From the NCBI RefSeq assembly GCF_052064335.1, contig NZ_JBQHVU010000016.1, positions 1 to 64,000 on the forward strand: a stretch of DNA of 64,000 bases, in the 5' to 3' direction. The stretch is from Weimeria sp002480925 (GTDB taxonomy: Bacteria; Bacillota; Clostridia; Lachnospirales; Lachnospiraceae). Below the pieces are notes generated by a model, which was not told the origin of the DNA, searched no databases, and saw nothing but the letters and a program-made list of their open reading frames with translations. The position numbers were made by a program, and so were the translations under genes. Positions 33,715-42,710 of the stretch are shown piece by piece (within the stretch, counting starts at the first letter, position 1; each line of letters opens with the position of its first letter).

Positions 33715-34890
33715 TCAGGCCTTTTCGATAAATCTCTTGTTTTTTCTGATCAGCTCGACTCTCTGTGTAACACAGTCTCTTGATCTGCCTGGATCCTCGT
33801 ATCCATTAAATACATAATCCTCAAGACGATCAAGCGTAGTATGCGCTACATGCAGTCTGGTATCAGATGAAGCATAGTAAATATAAACGTCACCATTATC
33901 ATTTACTACTGCACCATTTGTGAATACTACATTTGATACATCACCAACTCTTTCAGCTCCTCTAGGTCCTACAAAAAGCCCACCCGGCTCTGCAATAACC
34001 TTAGAAGGATCATTAAGATCACATGCAAAGCAGTATAATACGTATCTTAGGCCAGCAGCCGTATTTCTTACACCATGTGCAATATGTATCCAACCTTTAT
34101 CGGTCTTTATAGGAACTGCACCAGCACCATTCTTTGCCTCTGTAATCTGATGATATCTTCTGATCGATGTCATCTTTTCCTGATCTATGACCGGATGAGT
34201 GATATCATCACAAAGACCGAATCCAATACCACTACCACTTCCTGTATCAATGAAATCATCCATCGGACGGGTATAAAATGCATACTTGCCATCGACAAAC
34301 TCCGGATGCAGAACAACATTTCTCTGCTGAGGAGAATGAAGTGTAACGAGATTCGGAAGCCTTTCCCAGGTCTTTAAGTCCTTTGTCCTTACTATTCCTG
34401 CAGCTGCAACAGCTGCAGAAAGATCGGAATTATTCTTATCCTTGCTCTCAGAGCAGAAAACGCCATATATGTATCCATCCTCGTGCTGTGTCAGCCTCAT
34501 GTCATATACATTTGTCTCATCCGGCTCGGTATCCGGAAGCTGAACAGGCTCATCCCAGAATCTAAATCCAGAAACCGGATTGTCGCTTTCACATACAGCA
34601 AAGAATGACTTCCTGTCATTACCCTCTATACGGGGAACTAGATAATACCTCCCATTCATATAGATAGCTCCTGAATTGAGCACAGCATTGATTCCAAGTC
34701 TTTCCTCACCATATGGATTTGTCTCAGGATCAAAATCATATCTCCAGCATACTGGAACATGATCTCTGGTAAGTACAGGATGAGTAAAACGCTCATATAT
34801 TCCGTTATAAAAATTCCCATCGACCTCATTAGGTCTTACTATCAGTGCTTCCTGCTCATTAATGAGCTGTTCGATGGATTTCTGTATCAT
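33715..34890 (-). CDS. GH130 subfamily 1-like 4-O-beta-D-mannosyl-D-glucose phosphorylase
   Basis: 391 residues, the long GH130 type. It has YDMRLTQHEDGYIYGVF (about 126-142) with the catalytic Asp, and GAGAVPIKTDKGWIHIAHG (about 248-266) near the phosphate. Its expected substrate is mannosyl-glucose, made by the neighbouring cellobiose 2-epimerase from mannobiose, giving mannose 1-phosphate and glucose. The start is ATG 34890, with AAAGG 7 bp upstream; two ATGs further upstream precede that site. Subfamily assignment is from length and context and should be checked by alignment. Confidence 0.87.
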   Translation of the reverse strand: MIQKSIEQLINEQEALIVRPNEVDGNFYNGIYERFTHPVLTRDHVPVCWRYDFDPETNPYGEERLGINAVLNSGAIYMNGRYYLVPRIEGNDRKSFFAVCESDNPVSGFRFWDEPVQLPDTEPDETNVYDMRLTQHEDGYIYGVFCSESKDKNNSDLSAAVAAAGIVRTKDLKTWERLPNLVTLHSPQQRNVVLHPEFVDGKYAFYTRPMDDFIDTGSGSGIGFGLCDDITHPVIDQEKMTSIRRYHQITEAKNGAGAVPIKTDKGWIHIAHGVRNTAAGLRYVLYCFACDLNDPSKVIAEPGGLFVGPRGAERVGDVSNVVFTNGAVVNDNGDVYIYYASSDTRLHVAHTTLDRLEDYVFNGYEDPGRSRDCVTQRVELIRKNKRFIEKA

Positions 34891-34919
34891 CTGATTTCCT
34901 TTCATCAAAAATAGTCTAT

Positions 34920-36200
34920 TCAGAGTTCAGGACTGTTCTTAGACAGGCTAAGCGCCAGAAGACACATCCTGCCATTATGGTATGGGCACTTCCACTCCTC
35001 AACTATAGGTCTGTCAGGAATCGGACTGCCGTCTGCGTATAGCTCCCAATACCACTCAGATCCCTTCCTATGGTCTATTACCTTTTCCTTAATGTAATCC
35101 CAGGTTGCATTTGCCGCATCAAGATACTTCTTATCACCATTAACCATGAATTCGTAAAGAAATCCATTCACAGTCTCAGCCTGAACCCACCATACACGAT
35201 GATCATGAACCTCGTTTCCTTCCTTCTCGGCAGGAAGAGAATGCCCATCAAAGCAGTCATTATAGATCTTTTCAGTCAGATCAACTGCCATCCTGCAGGT
35301 CTCATCGATCAGATCCTTGTGATCCGGCACAGACGGCTTCATCTTCAAGACCTGAAGGCCCCATCGGATCAGCCAGGCTGTCTCTATATCATGACCGAAG
35401 GAGTGGAGATCGATTAAGGAATTATATTTCTTATCAAAAAACACTTCCTGACGATGTCTGGCAGGATTATAGATCTTTTCATTAAATATCTTTAACTGAA
35501 ATATCATCCTGTCAGAAACCTTGACAACTCTGGAAGGGTAATCCTCTCTTTCCTTTAAAACCTCCAGCAGCTTCGCATAGCCTTCATAAACATGAAGAAG
35601 AGTGTTCATCGTACGCGATGCCATAACTCCGTTTTCCGATAATTTCTCATTGGAAGCAGGAGTAAAATCCCTGTTATATGCCTCTCCGTAACCATCCTTA
35701 TCACGGCAATGATCTTCTATCACATCAAAAAGATCAAGAGCCAGATTCAGAGCTTCTCTCTTCCCTGTTATTTCATAGTAGGCTGCCAGCCCATAGATAC
35801 CAAATCCCTGATTGTATGTATGCTTCGTGGTATCATATGGCTTTCCATCATAGGTTACCGACCAGAAGAGACCACCATTTTCTTTATCATAGATCACATC
35901 ACGAAGAAATTCATATGCATGGTCAGCTGCAGCTTCAATATCAGATTTCTTATATCCGATCAGATCCTCTTCACTTATCTGTCCCTGATTCATAGCCTTC
36001 ACAACAGATGAAAAGAACCAGAGGATACGGCTGTTTAATATACCACCCTTAACTGCTTTATCATCGTCATGCAGATCATAATCCATATATCCCGTGAATC
36101 CGCCATTCACATCGTCTCTGCGACGAAGCCAGAATGGCAGTATCACAGTGCAGAGATGCTTTTTCATCTCTTTAGTTAATCTTAAAAATATGTCTTCCAT
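34920..36200 (-). CDS. Cellobiose/mannobiose 2-epimerase (AGE family)
   Basis: 426 residues of the N-acylglucosamine 2-epimerase (alpha6/alpha6-barrel) family. Conserved stretches include RILWFFSSV (about 53-61), KHTYNQGFGIYGLAAYY (about 126-142), HSFGHDIETAWL (about 267-278) with a catalytic His, and WWVQAETVNGFLY (about 330-342). It turns the reducing-end mannose of beta-1,4-mannobiose into glucose so that the GH130_1 enzyme can act. No signal peptide. The gene lies between the ABC permease (3 bp) and the phosphorylase genes, matching the pathway order. Confidence 0.9.
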   Translation of the reverse strand: MEDIFLRLTKEMKKHLCTVILPFWLRRRDDVNGGFTGYMDYDLHDDDKAVKGGILNSRILWFFSSVVKAMNQGQISEEDLIGYKKSDIEAAADHAYEFLRDVIYDKENGGLFWSVTYDGKPYDTTKHTYNQGFGIYGLAAYYEITGKREALNLALDLFDVIEDHCRDKDGYGEAYNRDFTPASNEKLSENGVMASRTMNTLLHVYEGYAKLLEVLKEREDYPSRVVKVSDRMIFQLKIFNEKIYNPARHRQEVFFDKKYNSLIDLHSFGHDIETAWLIRWGLQVLKMKPSVPDHKDLIDETCRMAVDLTEKIYNDCFDGHSLPAEKEGNEVHDHRVWWVQAETVNGFLYEFMVNGDKKYLDAANATWDYIKEKVIDHRKGSEWYWELYADGSPIPDRPIVEEWKCPYHNGRMCLLALSLSKNSPEL

Positions 36201-36203
36201 TTA

Positions 36204-37082
36204 TCAGCCCTTTACTGCGCCTGCAGCGATACCACTGTAAATCTGCTTCTGGAACAGGATAAACACTATAAGCGCAGGAATGAATGAGATAATAACACCA
36301 GCACAGATCAGATTATATTGAGAGCCCATAGGTCCTACGAACGTATAAAGTGATACTGCAAGTGTCTTGACATCCGGAGTCTGAAGGTAAAGGTTGGCGC
36401 AGTAGTATTCGTTATATACTGAAACACCCTTTAAGATACAGCTTGTTACTATAGCTGGCTTCAGTAGAGGAAGAATGATCTTCCAGTAGATCGTCCAGTA
36501 GCTTGCGCCATCCATGATTGCTGATTCATCCAGCGAAACAGGAATGTTTTCCATAAACTGAATGAACAGATATATTGATATAACGTCGGTTCCACACATC
36601 ATGATAATATAACCATAGAGATGATTGATGAAACCTAACTTCGACATGATACTGTAAACTGTGACCTGGGTAGCAACTGCCGGAAGGAGACTCGCCAGAA
36701 AGAACAGATTCCTTATGAGCTTATTGCCCGGGAATTTGAACCTGTTCAGAACGAACGCCAGCTGCGAACCAATGATCACAGATACAACAAGCACCACGAC
36801 CATTACTATAAAGGAGTTGATAAAGGCTCTTCCCATATTTGCCTTCGTAAAAGCATCTACGAAGTTATGGAAATTAAGCCAGCTCTTCGGCGGAGTCATC
36901 ACATTCGTTTCCTGATATTCAGCATTAGTCTTGAATGCGGTGATAACGCAGGAGATTATCGGGAGTACTGCAATGAATCCAAACAAGCAGAGTATCAGAT
37001 ACTTTATTAATCCGAATACAACCTGCTCAGGATTATAACTCTTCTTGTATTTCTTAGGCTTTACCCTGACTGATGCATCCAT
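36204..37082 (-). CDS. ABC transporter permease for manno-oligosaccharides (MalG type)
   Basis: 292 residues with six membrane helices. The EAA loop reads ESAIMDGASYWTIYWKIILPLLKPA (about 187-211, seen in part), as in binding-protein-dependent sugar permeases. The extracellular start shows the KTNAEY segment of MalG-like proteins. It overlaps the upstream permease stop by one base (TAATG). Together with its partner and the lipoprotein it forms a CUT1-type importer. No ATPase gene is in the operon, so a shared MsmK-like ATPase encoded elsewhere is expected. Confidence 0.9.
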   Translation of the reverse strand: MDASVRVKPKKYKKSYNPEQVVFGLIKYLILCLFGFIAVLPIISCVITAFKTNAEYQETNVMTPPKSWLNFHNFVDAFTKANMGRAFINSFIVMVVVLVVSVIIGSQLAFVLNRFKFPGNKLIRNLFFLASLLPAVATQVTVYSIMSKLGFINHLYGYIIMMCGTDVISIYLFIQFMENIPVSLDESAIMDGASYWTIYWKIILPLLKPAIVTSCILKGVSVYNEYYCANLYLQTPDVKTLAVSLYTFVGPMGSQYNLICAGVIISFIPALIVFILFQKQIYSGIAAGAVKG

Positions 37083-38104
37083 TAAGCAATGCCTCCTTTC
37101 GCTTTAACAGAGCTTGCTTTCATAGCCTTCTTCGCGGCTTTTTCAGCTTTAAGTCTTGCCTTCTTTGCCTTGTATGACTCATCATCTGACTCTGCATCGC
37201 GGAAGATGTACTTGAAGAACAGCTTCTGCAGGATCGTACAGAATATTATTATCATAAGAAGAACTACTGCCATTGCCGATGCAAGGCCAACCTTCTGTGA
37301 TACATGTGCTATCCTGTTCATGATCACGAAATATGTTCCTGTACCATTTGCACCGCTAGTGATAACGAATGGCTGCTCGAAGGAGCTTAGTGATCCGGTA
37401 ATACTTAAGATTACATTAAGTGTCACTATAGTCTTGATCGAAGGAAGGATAATATATCTGAACTGCTGCCATCTGTTTGCTCCGTCAAGAGATGCTGCTT
37501 CATAAAGCTCAGAGTCCACTGACATTATTGCTCCTATGAAAAGGACCATATTCTGTCCGAAGTATCTCCAGACTGATGTAAATACAAGCGACCAGTTGTT
37601 AACCTTCTGATCCTTCAGCCAGTAAGGAAGATCTTTCAGGTTAAATCCGCACCACTGCAGAACTGTATCAAGTACGAAGCCTCTGGTGTAGAAAAACTTG
37701 AAAATAAATCCGATCGCAATTCCGCTTATCAGGTAAGGGAAAAACATCAGGCCCTTAAAGAAATTTCCGCCCTTGGTTTTGAATGAAAGAATTGTTGCGA
37801 GAAGCAGCGCTAAAAAAAGCTGCACGATAGCTCCAACCATATAGTACAGAGACAGCTTTAAGGCCCCGAAGCAGTCCTTTCTGCGGAACACATCTATGTA
37901 ATTCTGCCATCCAACGAACTTCCTTGCTTCTGGCGGAGTAAGATAGGTCATCTTAAAGAAAGAAAACTGAACCATTTTGCCAAATGGTATGTATGTGAAT
38001 ACTAAAAGCAGAAGCAGGGGGATAAGAGTAAACCCCAAGCATATCAGCACCTGCTGTACTCTTCTGCTTGTTATCCATTGACTAAATGTCTTTTTTTCTG
38101 TCAT
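37082..38104 (-). CDS. ABC transporter permease for manno-oligosaccharides (MalF type)
   Basis: 340 residues with six membrane helices after a cytoplasmic start. The EAA loop is ELYEAASLDGANRWQQFRYI (about 200-219). The C-terminus is a long Lys/Ala-rich tail (about 305-340) of unknown role, unusual in its charge. It follows the binding-protein gene by 48 bp, with a hairpin in the gap. In Roseburia the corresponding importer takes up galactosylated and acetylated manno-oligosaccharides. Confidence 0.9.
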   Translation of the reverse strand: MTEKKTFSQWITSRRVQQVLICLGFTLIPLLLLLVFTYIPFGKMVQFSFFKMTYLTPPEARKFVGWQNYIDVFRRKDCFGALKLSLYYMVGAIVQLFLALLLATILSFKTKGGNFFKGLMFFPYLISGIAIGFIFKFFYTRGFVLDTVLQWCGFNLKDLPYWLKDQKVNNWSLVFTSVWRYFGQNMVLFIGAIMSVDSELYEAASLDGANRWQQFRYIILPSIKTIVTLNVILSITGSLSSFEQPFVITSGANGTGTYFVIMNRIAHVSQKVGLASAMAVVLLMIIIFCTILQKLFFKYIFRDAESDDESYKAKKARLKAEKAAKKAMKASSVKAKGGIA

Positions 38105-38125
38105 GGAATTTCTCCTTTTTAAGAA

Positions 38126-38143
38126 GAGGCGCCGAAGCGCCTC
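38126..38143 (-). promoter_or_regulatory. Hairpin between binding-protein and permease genes
   Basis: GAGGCGC-CGAA-GCGCCTC, a stable stem with a tetraloop and no T-run. Such hairpins after a binding-protein gene usually stabilise its mRNA end, giving more binding protein than permease. Confidence 0.7.
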
Positions 38144-38152
38144 CTCCGCGTT

Positions 38153-39529
38153 TTAGTACTTAGCCTCTATTCCATTTGCGTCCTGCGCATCGCTCCACTT
38201 CTTGTTCCATTCCTTCATGATATTATCAAAGGACTCGTCACCCTTTGAAGCGTGCTCAACGATAGCCTGGATCTTGTCGTTTCCACCATTGTTAATGTTA
38301 AGCTCTGACTCAGAGTTCATTTCGTTCAGATAATCCTCCTCGCCCTTAAGAGCCGGCTCATCAGTTACGAAATCAACACCGTCAAATGCAAGCTTTGTTC
38401 TGTCGTCTGACTTTGAAACCGGAAGTCCGTCCTCGTTGTATGAGAATCCAGACTTGTCTGTCATCCACTTTACAAAGATAAGAGCCGCCTGCTTAGCTGT
38501 ATCAGATACATTGTTATTGATACCATATGAATAGTCTGCTCCAGCTGATGCATACTGCTTACCATCAATAGTGATCGGGAACGGCATATATCCGATATCG
38601 TCGCCATTGTCACCAGCAGCCTCCATCTGAGGATAAGCCCATGATCCAAGTACCATACAGCCGATCTTTCCGCTGTTTATCATACCCTTGCAGCCTTCCC
38701 AGTCTGTTGTGGTGTAGTCATCCTCTGTAAGCTTCTTGTTAACTGCATCATAAAGGATTTTGTAAACATTATAAGCATGTGTTTTATCACCCGGATCTGA
38801 GAACGGATTCTTTGTATGGACAAGCTTCTGGTTCATATAGGTTGCATCCCCTGTAGCGCCTCCACCGATGTAAGCATCCCATGCACCCATTGTCCATCCT
38901 GCTGCGTAGTTGGTATAAAGAGGAATTGCCTTAGTATTATCCTTGATCTTCTGGAGATCTGCGATGAAGTCATCCGGTGTCTTAGGAAGATCTGTGATCC
39001 CAGCTTCCTTGAATACCTTCTTATTATATACGATACCCTGTGTTGTAGCTGTTGAAGGAACACCATATACTGATCCATCATATTCCCAGGTTTCAGCATA
39101 ATTGATCTCTTTCTTCATATTATCAAGAGAATCAAGCGGCATGAAATATGATGAAAGATCTGACTTATTTACTGCCGGGATCATCATGACTGTCTCATAG
39201 TCTCCTGACTGAAGATGTGTCAGAGCATCATCTGCATAGTTTGTATCTGTTGTGATCTTTACATGGATGTTTGGATAATCCTTATTAAAGGCTGCCAGAT
39301 ACTGCTTCCAGGTAGTACCCTTGTAATCGTCGGAGTCAAGATCTGTTCTGTGGTTGAACACTGTGATATCAGCCTTCAGGTCTGTATTCTCTCCGAGAAC
39401 TGTTCCAGAGTATGTCAGCTTATCCTTCTTAGCTGAGCTGCTCTTTGTTGCGCCGTTCTTCCCACCGCAGGCTGCAAGTCCTACACACATTGCTCCTGCA
39501 AGAACGATTGATAAAAGTCTCTTCTTCAT
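38153..39529 (-). CDS. Extracellular solute-binding lipoprotein for manno-oligosaccharides
   Basis: 458 residues. A lipoprotein signal with lipobox LAAC at about 18-21 is followed by a Gly/Lys/Ser linker. The rest is a type 1 solute-binding fold, with segments such as GIVYNKKVFKEAG (about 164-176) and YSYGINNN (about 328-335). It sits outside the membrane tethered by lipid and delivers mannanase products to the two permeases. It is the first gene of the large operon, 60 bp after the -10 box. Sugar specificity is inferred from the gene neighbours. Confidence 0.92.
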   Translation of the reverse strand: MKKRLLSIVLAGAMCVGLAACGGKNGATKSSSAKKDKLTYSGTVLGENTDLKADITVFNHRTDLDSDDYKGTTWKQYLAAFNKDYPNIHVKITTDTNYADDALTHLQSGDYETVMMIPAVNKSDLSSYFMPLDSLDNMKKEINYAETWEYDGSVYGVPSTATTQGIVYNKKVFKEAGITDLPKTPDDFIADLQKIKDNTKAIPLYTNYAAGWTMGAWDAYIGGGATGDATYMNQKLVHTKNPFSDPGDKTHAYNVYKILYDAVNKKLTEDDYTTTDWEGCKGMINSGKIGCMVLGSWAYPQMEAAGDNGDDIGYMPFPITIDGKQYASAGADYSYGINNNVSDTAKQAALIFVKWMTDKSGFSYNEDGLPVSKSDDRTKLAFDGVDFVTDEPALKGEEDYLNEMNSESELNINNGGNDKIQAIVEHASKGDESFDNIMKEWNKKWSDAQDANGIEAKY

Positions 39530-39589
39530 TTTAAGCCCTCCTTATCCTGGACTAGAAACTTGTTTTGCTTCTCTTTTGAAGCTAACTTA

Positions 39590-39628
39590 ATTATACTTCT
39601 AAACTTAATTTAGTCAAGCTAAAAATCG
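39590..39628 (-). promoter_or_regulatory. Promoter and putative LacI operator of the mannan operon
   Basis: On the minus strand TTGACT (39612-39617), 16 bp, TATAAT (39590-39595). Directly upstream of the -35 box is CGATTTTTAGC (plus 39618-39628). Nearly the same 11 bases, CGATTATTAGC, lie between the promoter boxes of the phosphohexomutase gene, which suggests a common regulator. Confidence 0.65.
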
Positions 39629-39691
39629 GTTAATTAAGTAATTTTAGTCAGATTAAACAAATCAAACTTGCGGTTTTTGTGAAATATGCAT

Positions 39692-39717
39692 AAAAAATAG
39701 GCGGGGTGTTTCCCGCC
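39692..39717 (-). terminator. Terminator of the lacI-type gene
   Basis: GGCGGG-AAACAC-CCCGCC followed on the minus strand by TATTTTTTA. It separates the phosphohexomutase/regulator unit from the mannan operon. Confidence 0.88.
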
Positions 39718-39722
39718 TCCTG

Positions 39723-40745
39723 TCATCTTACTGATTCCTTTTCAATCAGCCTTCCCTCAACTATCTGAACTCCCCCCTGATATGGCCTGTTATCTATCTT
39801 GTGGGTTATCATATGAAGAACCTTCCTCGCCATCTGACGGATATCCACCTCATAAGTCGTGATCCCTATATCACATAGTCCCGGATAAAGATAATTATCA
39901 TAGCCCACGACAGATACATCATCAGGAACCCCGTAGCCTTCTTTCCTAAGCTTATGGATAAGCTTAGCCGCCGCCAGATCACTATTGCATACAAAGGCCT
40001 CAGGCATATTATCCTTATCGGGAATCTCGAAATATTTATCCTCATCCATTCTGCCTGTGACCGGATCCCTGTCCATTATTACCATTGAATCCCCATAAGA
40101 ATATCCATGCTCTATTTCCGACTTGATATAGCCCAGGTATCTGTCTGTTATCGACTCGGTTGAGCCGATGGTCCCAAGGAAGGCTATCTTCTTAAAGCCC
40201 TTATCAAAAAGATAGTTGGTGAGAAAATAGCTTCCATAGTACCCATTCGATATTACTGCATCGGCCTCTCTGTCAGTAGTCGCAAAATCCATATAGACTA
40301 CAGGTAATCCGCCTTTTTTACGTAGGGAAGAAAGGTATTTTTCTGACAGATGTCCTATTACAACTATGCCATCTGCCCTCTCCTCGGTTACAAGCCTGGG
40401 AAGGTTTTGGGCCTGCTCGTCTTCCTTTGTTACAGGCTCCATAAAGGCGAAGCATCCACGATTGACCGCCTGTGCCGCGAGCTCCTTATACATAGTCGAA
40501 TAGAATGATGAATATTTGTCAAGGAACCCATCAGATATGATAACTCCTATATTATATCCTTCATCGTTTCTATCACGCTTTGCTGACCTGGGCTTTTTCC
40601 TGTATCCCATCTCATCAGCAAGCGACTTTATCTGAGCTCGTACGGCGTCACTTACTCCATTTTGTCCGGAAAGCGCTTTGGATACAGTAACAGTACTAAC
40701 CCCTACCTTTTTCGCGATATCAGAAAGTGTTACATTCTTTGCCAT
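39723..40745 (-). CDS. LacI-family transcriptional regulator of the mannan locus
   Basis: 340 residues. The HTH TLSDIAKKVGVSTVTVSKAL (6-25) and hinge are typical. A linker (about 50-65) contains a basic SAKRDRND stretch, longer than usual. The effector domain runs from about 66 with VIISDGFL and ends in VEGRLIEKESVR. It probably represses the mannan operon and possibly its own unit until a manno-oligosaccharide or a phosphosugar binds. It lies 39 bp after the phosphohexomutase gene in the same direction. Confidence 0.9.
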   Translation of the reverse strand: MAKNVTLSDIAKKVGVSTVTVSKALSGQNGVSDAVRAQIKSLADEMGYRKKPRSAKRDRNDEGYNIGVIISDGFLDKYSSFYSTMYKELAAQAVNRGCFAFMEPVTKEDEQAQNLPRLVTEERADGIVVIGHLSEKYLSSLRKKGGLPVVYMDFATTDREADAVISNGYYGSYFLTNYLFDKGFKKIAFLGTIGSTESITDRYLGYIKSEIEHGYSYGDSMVIMDRDPVTGRMDEDKYFEIPDKDNMPEAFVCNSDLAAAKLIHKLRKEGYGVPDDVSVVGYDNYLYPGLCDIGITTYEVDIRQMARKVLHMITHKIDNRPYQGGVQIVEGRLIEKESVR

Positions 40746-40784
40746 TGCTGCCCCTTTCCCTGTTTGTCGGCAGGCCCAACTGGT

Positions 40785-42518
40785 TTAACTTTCTACAAAA
40801 TCAGTCATTGCTTTTTTGAGCTCTTCAAGCTTCTGATCTGCGTCACTTATGCTGTTTCCCTTAACTCCCATATAGAACTTGATCTTAGGCTCAGTTCCTG
40901 AAGGGCGGACACAGCACCATGCATCATCAGATAATTCATAGTATAGCACATTAGAAACCGGAAGTGTTAATTTAGTTTCTTTTTCAGTTAAAAAATCCCT
41001 TCTGACCCCGGTTTTATAGTCTCTTAAAGCAAGCACCCTATGGTCACCAAGCCGGTCTACCTTTTCAGTCCGCATTTTATCCATCATTGCAGAAATAGCC
41101 CTGGCGCCATCTTCACCAGCCTTTGTGATCGTAGAAAGAGTCTCTCTATAATAGCCATATTTCCTGTAAATGTCTTCCATCGCATCCCAGAGCGTTTTAC
41201 CATGCTTTTTATACCAGCATGCCGCCTCGCAGAGGAGCATCACGGCTACTGGCGCATCCTTATCTCTGGCATAGGTCCCAGCCAGACATCCATAACTCTC
41301 TTCCATGCCAAAAATGAATTCATGGCTATTGTCTTCCTTGAAAAGCCTGATCTGCTCTCCTATATATTTAAAGCCTGTAAGAACCTCGATCAGATCAGCT
41401 CCATATTCTCTGGCAATCGGCTTTAACATATCTGTCGTAACTATTGTTTCTACAAGAGCTGCATTGGCTGGAAGGGTTCCAGATGCCTTTTTCTCTCTAA
41501 GCAGATATTCACCTATGATGGCCCCTGACATATTACCAGTAAAGCTTATATATCCTCCATTCCTCGTATCCTTACAGTAAACTCCAAGTCTGTCTGCATC
41601 AGGATCAGTTGCCAGAACAAGGTCCGCATCCTTCTTTTCAGCCAGCTTTAAGGCAAGCTCAAATGCCTTCGGCGATTCCGGGTTAGGATATGAAACCGTA
41701 GGGAAGGTACCATCTGGTTTTTCCTGCTCCGGAACAGTATATACGTTATTGAAGCCAAGCTCCTTCAGAACTCTTCTTACAAAAACATTGCCTGTTCCAT
41801 GAAGAGGTGTATAAACGATAGTGAAATTGTCAGCCATTTCCCTTATGATCTCAGGATGAACTGACTGCTTTTTAAGCTCGGCTATATAAGCATCGTCCAC
41901 CTCATAGCCAATAACATTATACAGGTCAGCCACCCTTGCGCTCTCCTCATCCATCGTCTTTACAGCGGAGAACTCATTAACCTCCTCAACACAGGCCATA
42001 ATATTCTTATCATGAGGAGGAGTGATCTGTGCTCCATCCTCCCAATATACTTTATATCCATTGTATTCACGAGGATTATGAGATGCTGTAATAACAATGC
42101 CCGCAATGCAATGCAGCTTTCTTACTGTAAAAGAAAGCACAGGAGTTGGTCTAAGCGAAGGGAAAATAAAGCTTCTGATCCCGTTCGCGTTAAGGCACAG
42201 TGCTGCTTCCTTCGCAAATTCATCTGACATGATCCTTGAATCATATGCTATCGCAACACCCTTGTCCTGACCATTCTGTCTTAAAATGTAATTGGCAAGA
42301 CCCTGAGTCGCCTTACGGACGGTATAGATATTCATCCTGTTGGTTCCCGCACCTAGAACTCCTCGAAGTCCGCCAGTTCCGAACTCCAGGTCTCTGTAGA
42401 AACGATCGTTTATCTCATCCTCATCATCCGAGATATCCTGTAATTCTCTCCTTGTCCCTTCATCAAAATATGGATCAGAAATCCACTGCTGATATCTCTT
42501 TTTCACTTCCTCAGTCAT
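40785..42518 (-). CDS. Phosphoglucomutase/phosphomannomutase (alpha-D-phosphohexomutase)
   Basis: 577 residues, the long type with four domains. The phosphoserine loop is TASHNPREYNGYK (about 142-154, Ser144), the metal loop DPDADR (about 303-308), the sugar loop GMEES (about 403-407) and the phosphate-binding loop RPSGTEPKIKFY (about 530-541). In this locus it should turn mannose 1-phosphate from the GH130 enzymes into mannose 6-phosphate for the fused isomerase, and can probably handle glucose 1-phosphate too, for example from the GH94 enzyme. CAAGGAGG precedes the start. Confidence 0.9.
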   Translation of the reverse strand: MTEEVKKRYQQWISDPYFDEGTRRELQDISDDEDEINDRFYRDLEFGTGGLRGVLGAGTNRMNIYTVRKATQGLANYILRQNGQDKGVAIAYDSRIMSDEFAKEAALCLNANGIRSFIFPSLRPTPVLSFTVRKLHCIAGIVITASHNPREYNGYKVYWEDGAQITPPHDKNIMACVEEVNEFSAVKTMDEESARVADLYNVIGYEVDDAYIAELKKQSVHPEIIREMADNFTIVYTPLHGTGNVFVRRVLKELGFNNVYTVPEQEKPDGTFPTVSYPNPESPKAFELALKLAEKKDADLVLATDPDADRLGVYCKDTRNGGYISFTGNMSGAIIGEYLLREKKASGTLPANAALVETIVTTDMLKPIAREYGADLIEVLTGFKYIGEQIRLFKEDNSHEFIFGMEESYGCLAGTYARDKDAPVAVMLLCEAACWYKKHGKTLWDAMEDIYRKYGYYRETLSTITKAGEDGARAISAMMDKMRTEKVDRLGDHRVLALRDYKTGVRRDFLTEKETKLTLPVSNVLYYELSDDAWCCVRPSGTEPKIKFYMGVKGNSISDADQKLEELKKAMTDFVES

Positions 42519-42554
42519 ATCTATCCTCCTTGGATTTTAGCTTAATTCAACTTA

Positions 42555-42583
42555 AATATAGGCTAATAATCGTCACGTGTCAA
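42555..42583 (-). promoter_or_regulatory. Promoter of the phosphohexomutase-lacI unit with internal operator-like motif
   Basis: On the minus strand TTGACA (42578-42583), 17 bp, TATATT (42555-42560). The spacer contains CGATTATTAGC (plus 42562-42572), nearly identical to the motif at the mannan operon promoter. This position fits repression. Confidence 0.65.
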
Positions 42584-42647
42584 GTGTTTAAATAATTTTG
42601 CCAGTCTTTTTATTTGACATATTGAAATACATATATCTAATTACATA

Positions 42648-42702
42648 GAATAAGCATACATTTTACACTAACAAATTATTAGTATAAAATGTATGCTTAT
42701 TC
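42648..42702. repeat. Long AT-rich hairpin with 24-bp arms
   Basis: Arms 42648-42671 and 42679-42702 match over 24 bp with one mismatch (a G-T pair in RNA) around a 7-nt loop. It begins 8 bp after the exonuclease stop, so it may act as terminator, although no T-run follows. It could also be the trace of a small mobile element. Confidence 0.85.
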
Positions 42703-42710
42703 CAAAAGTC

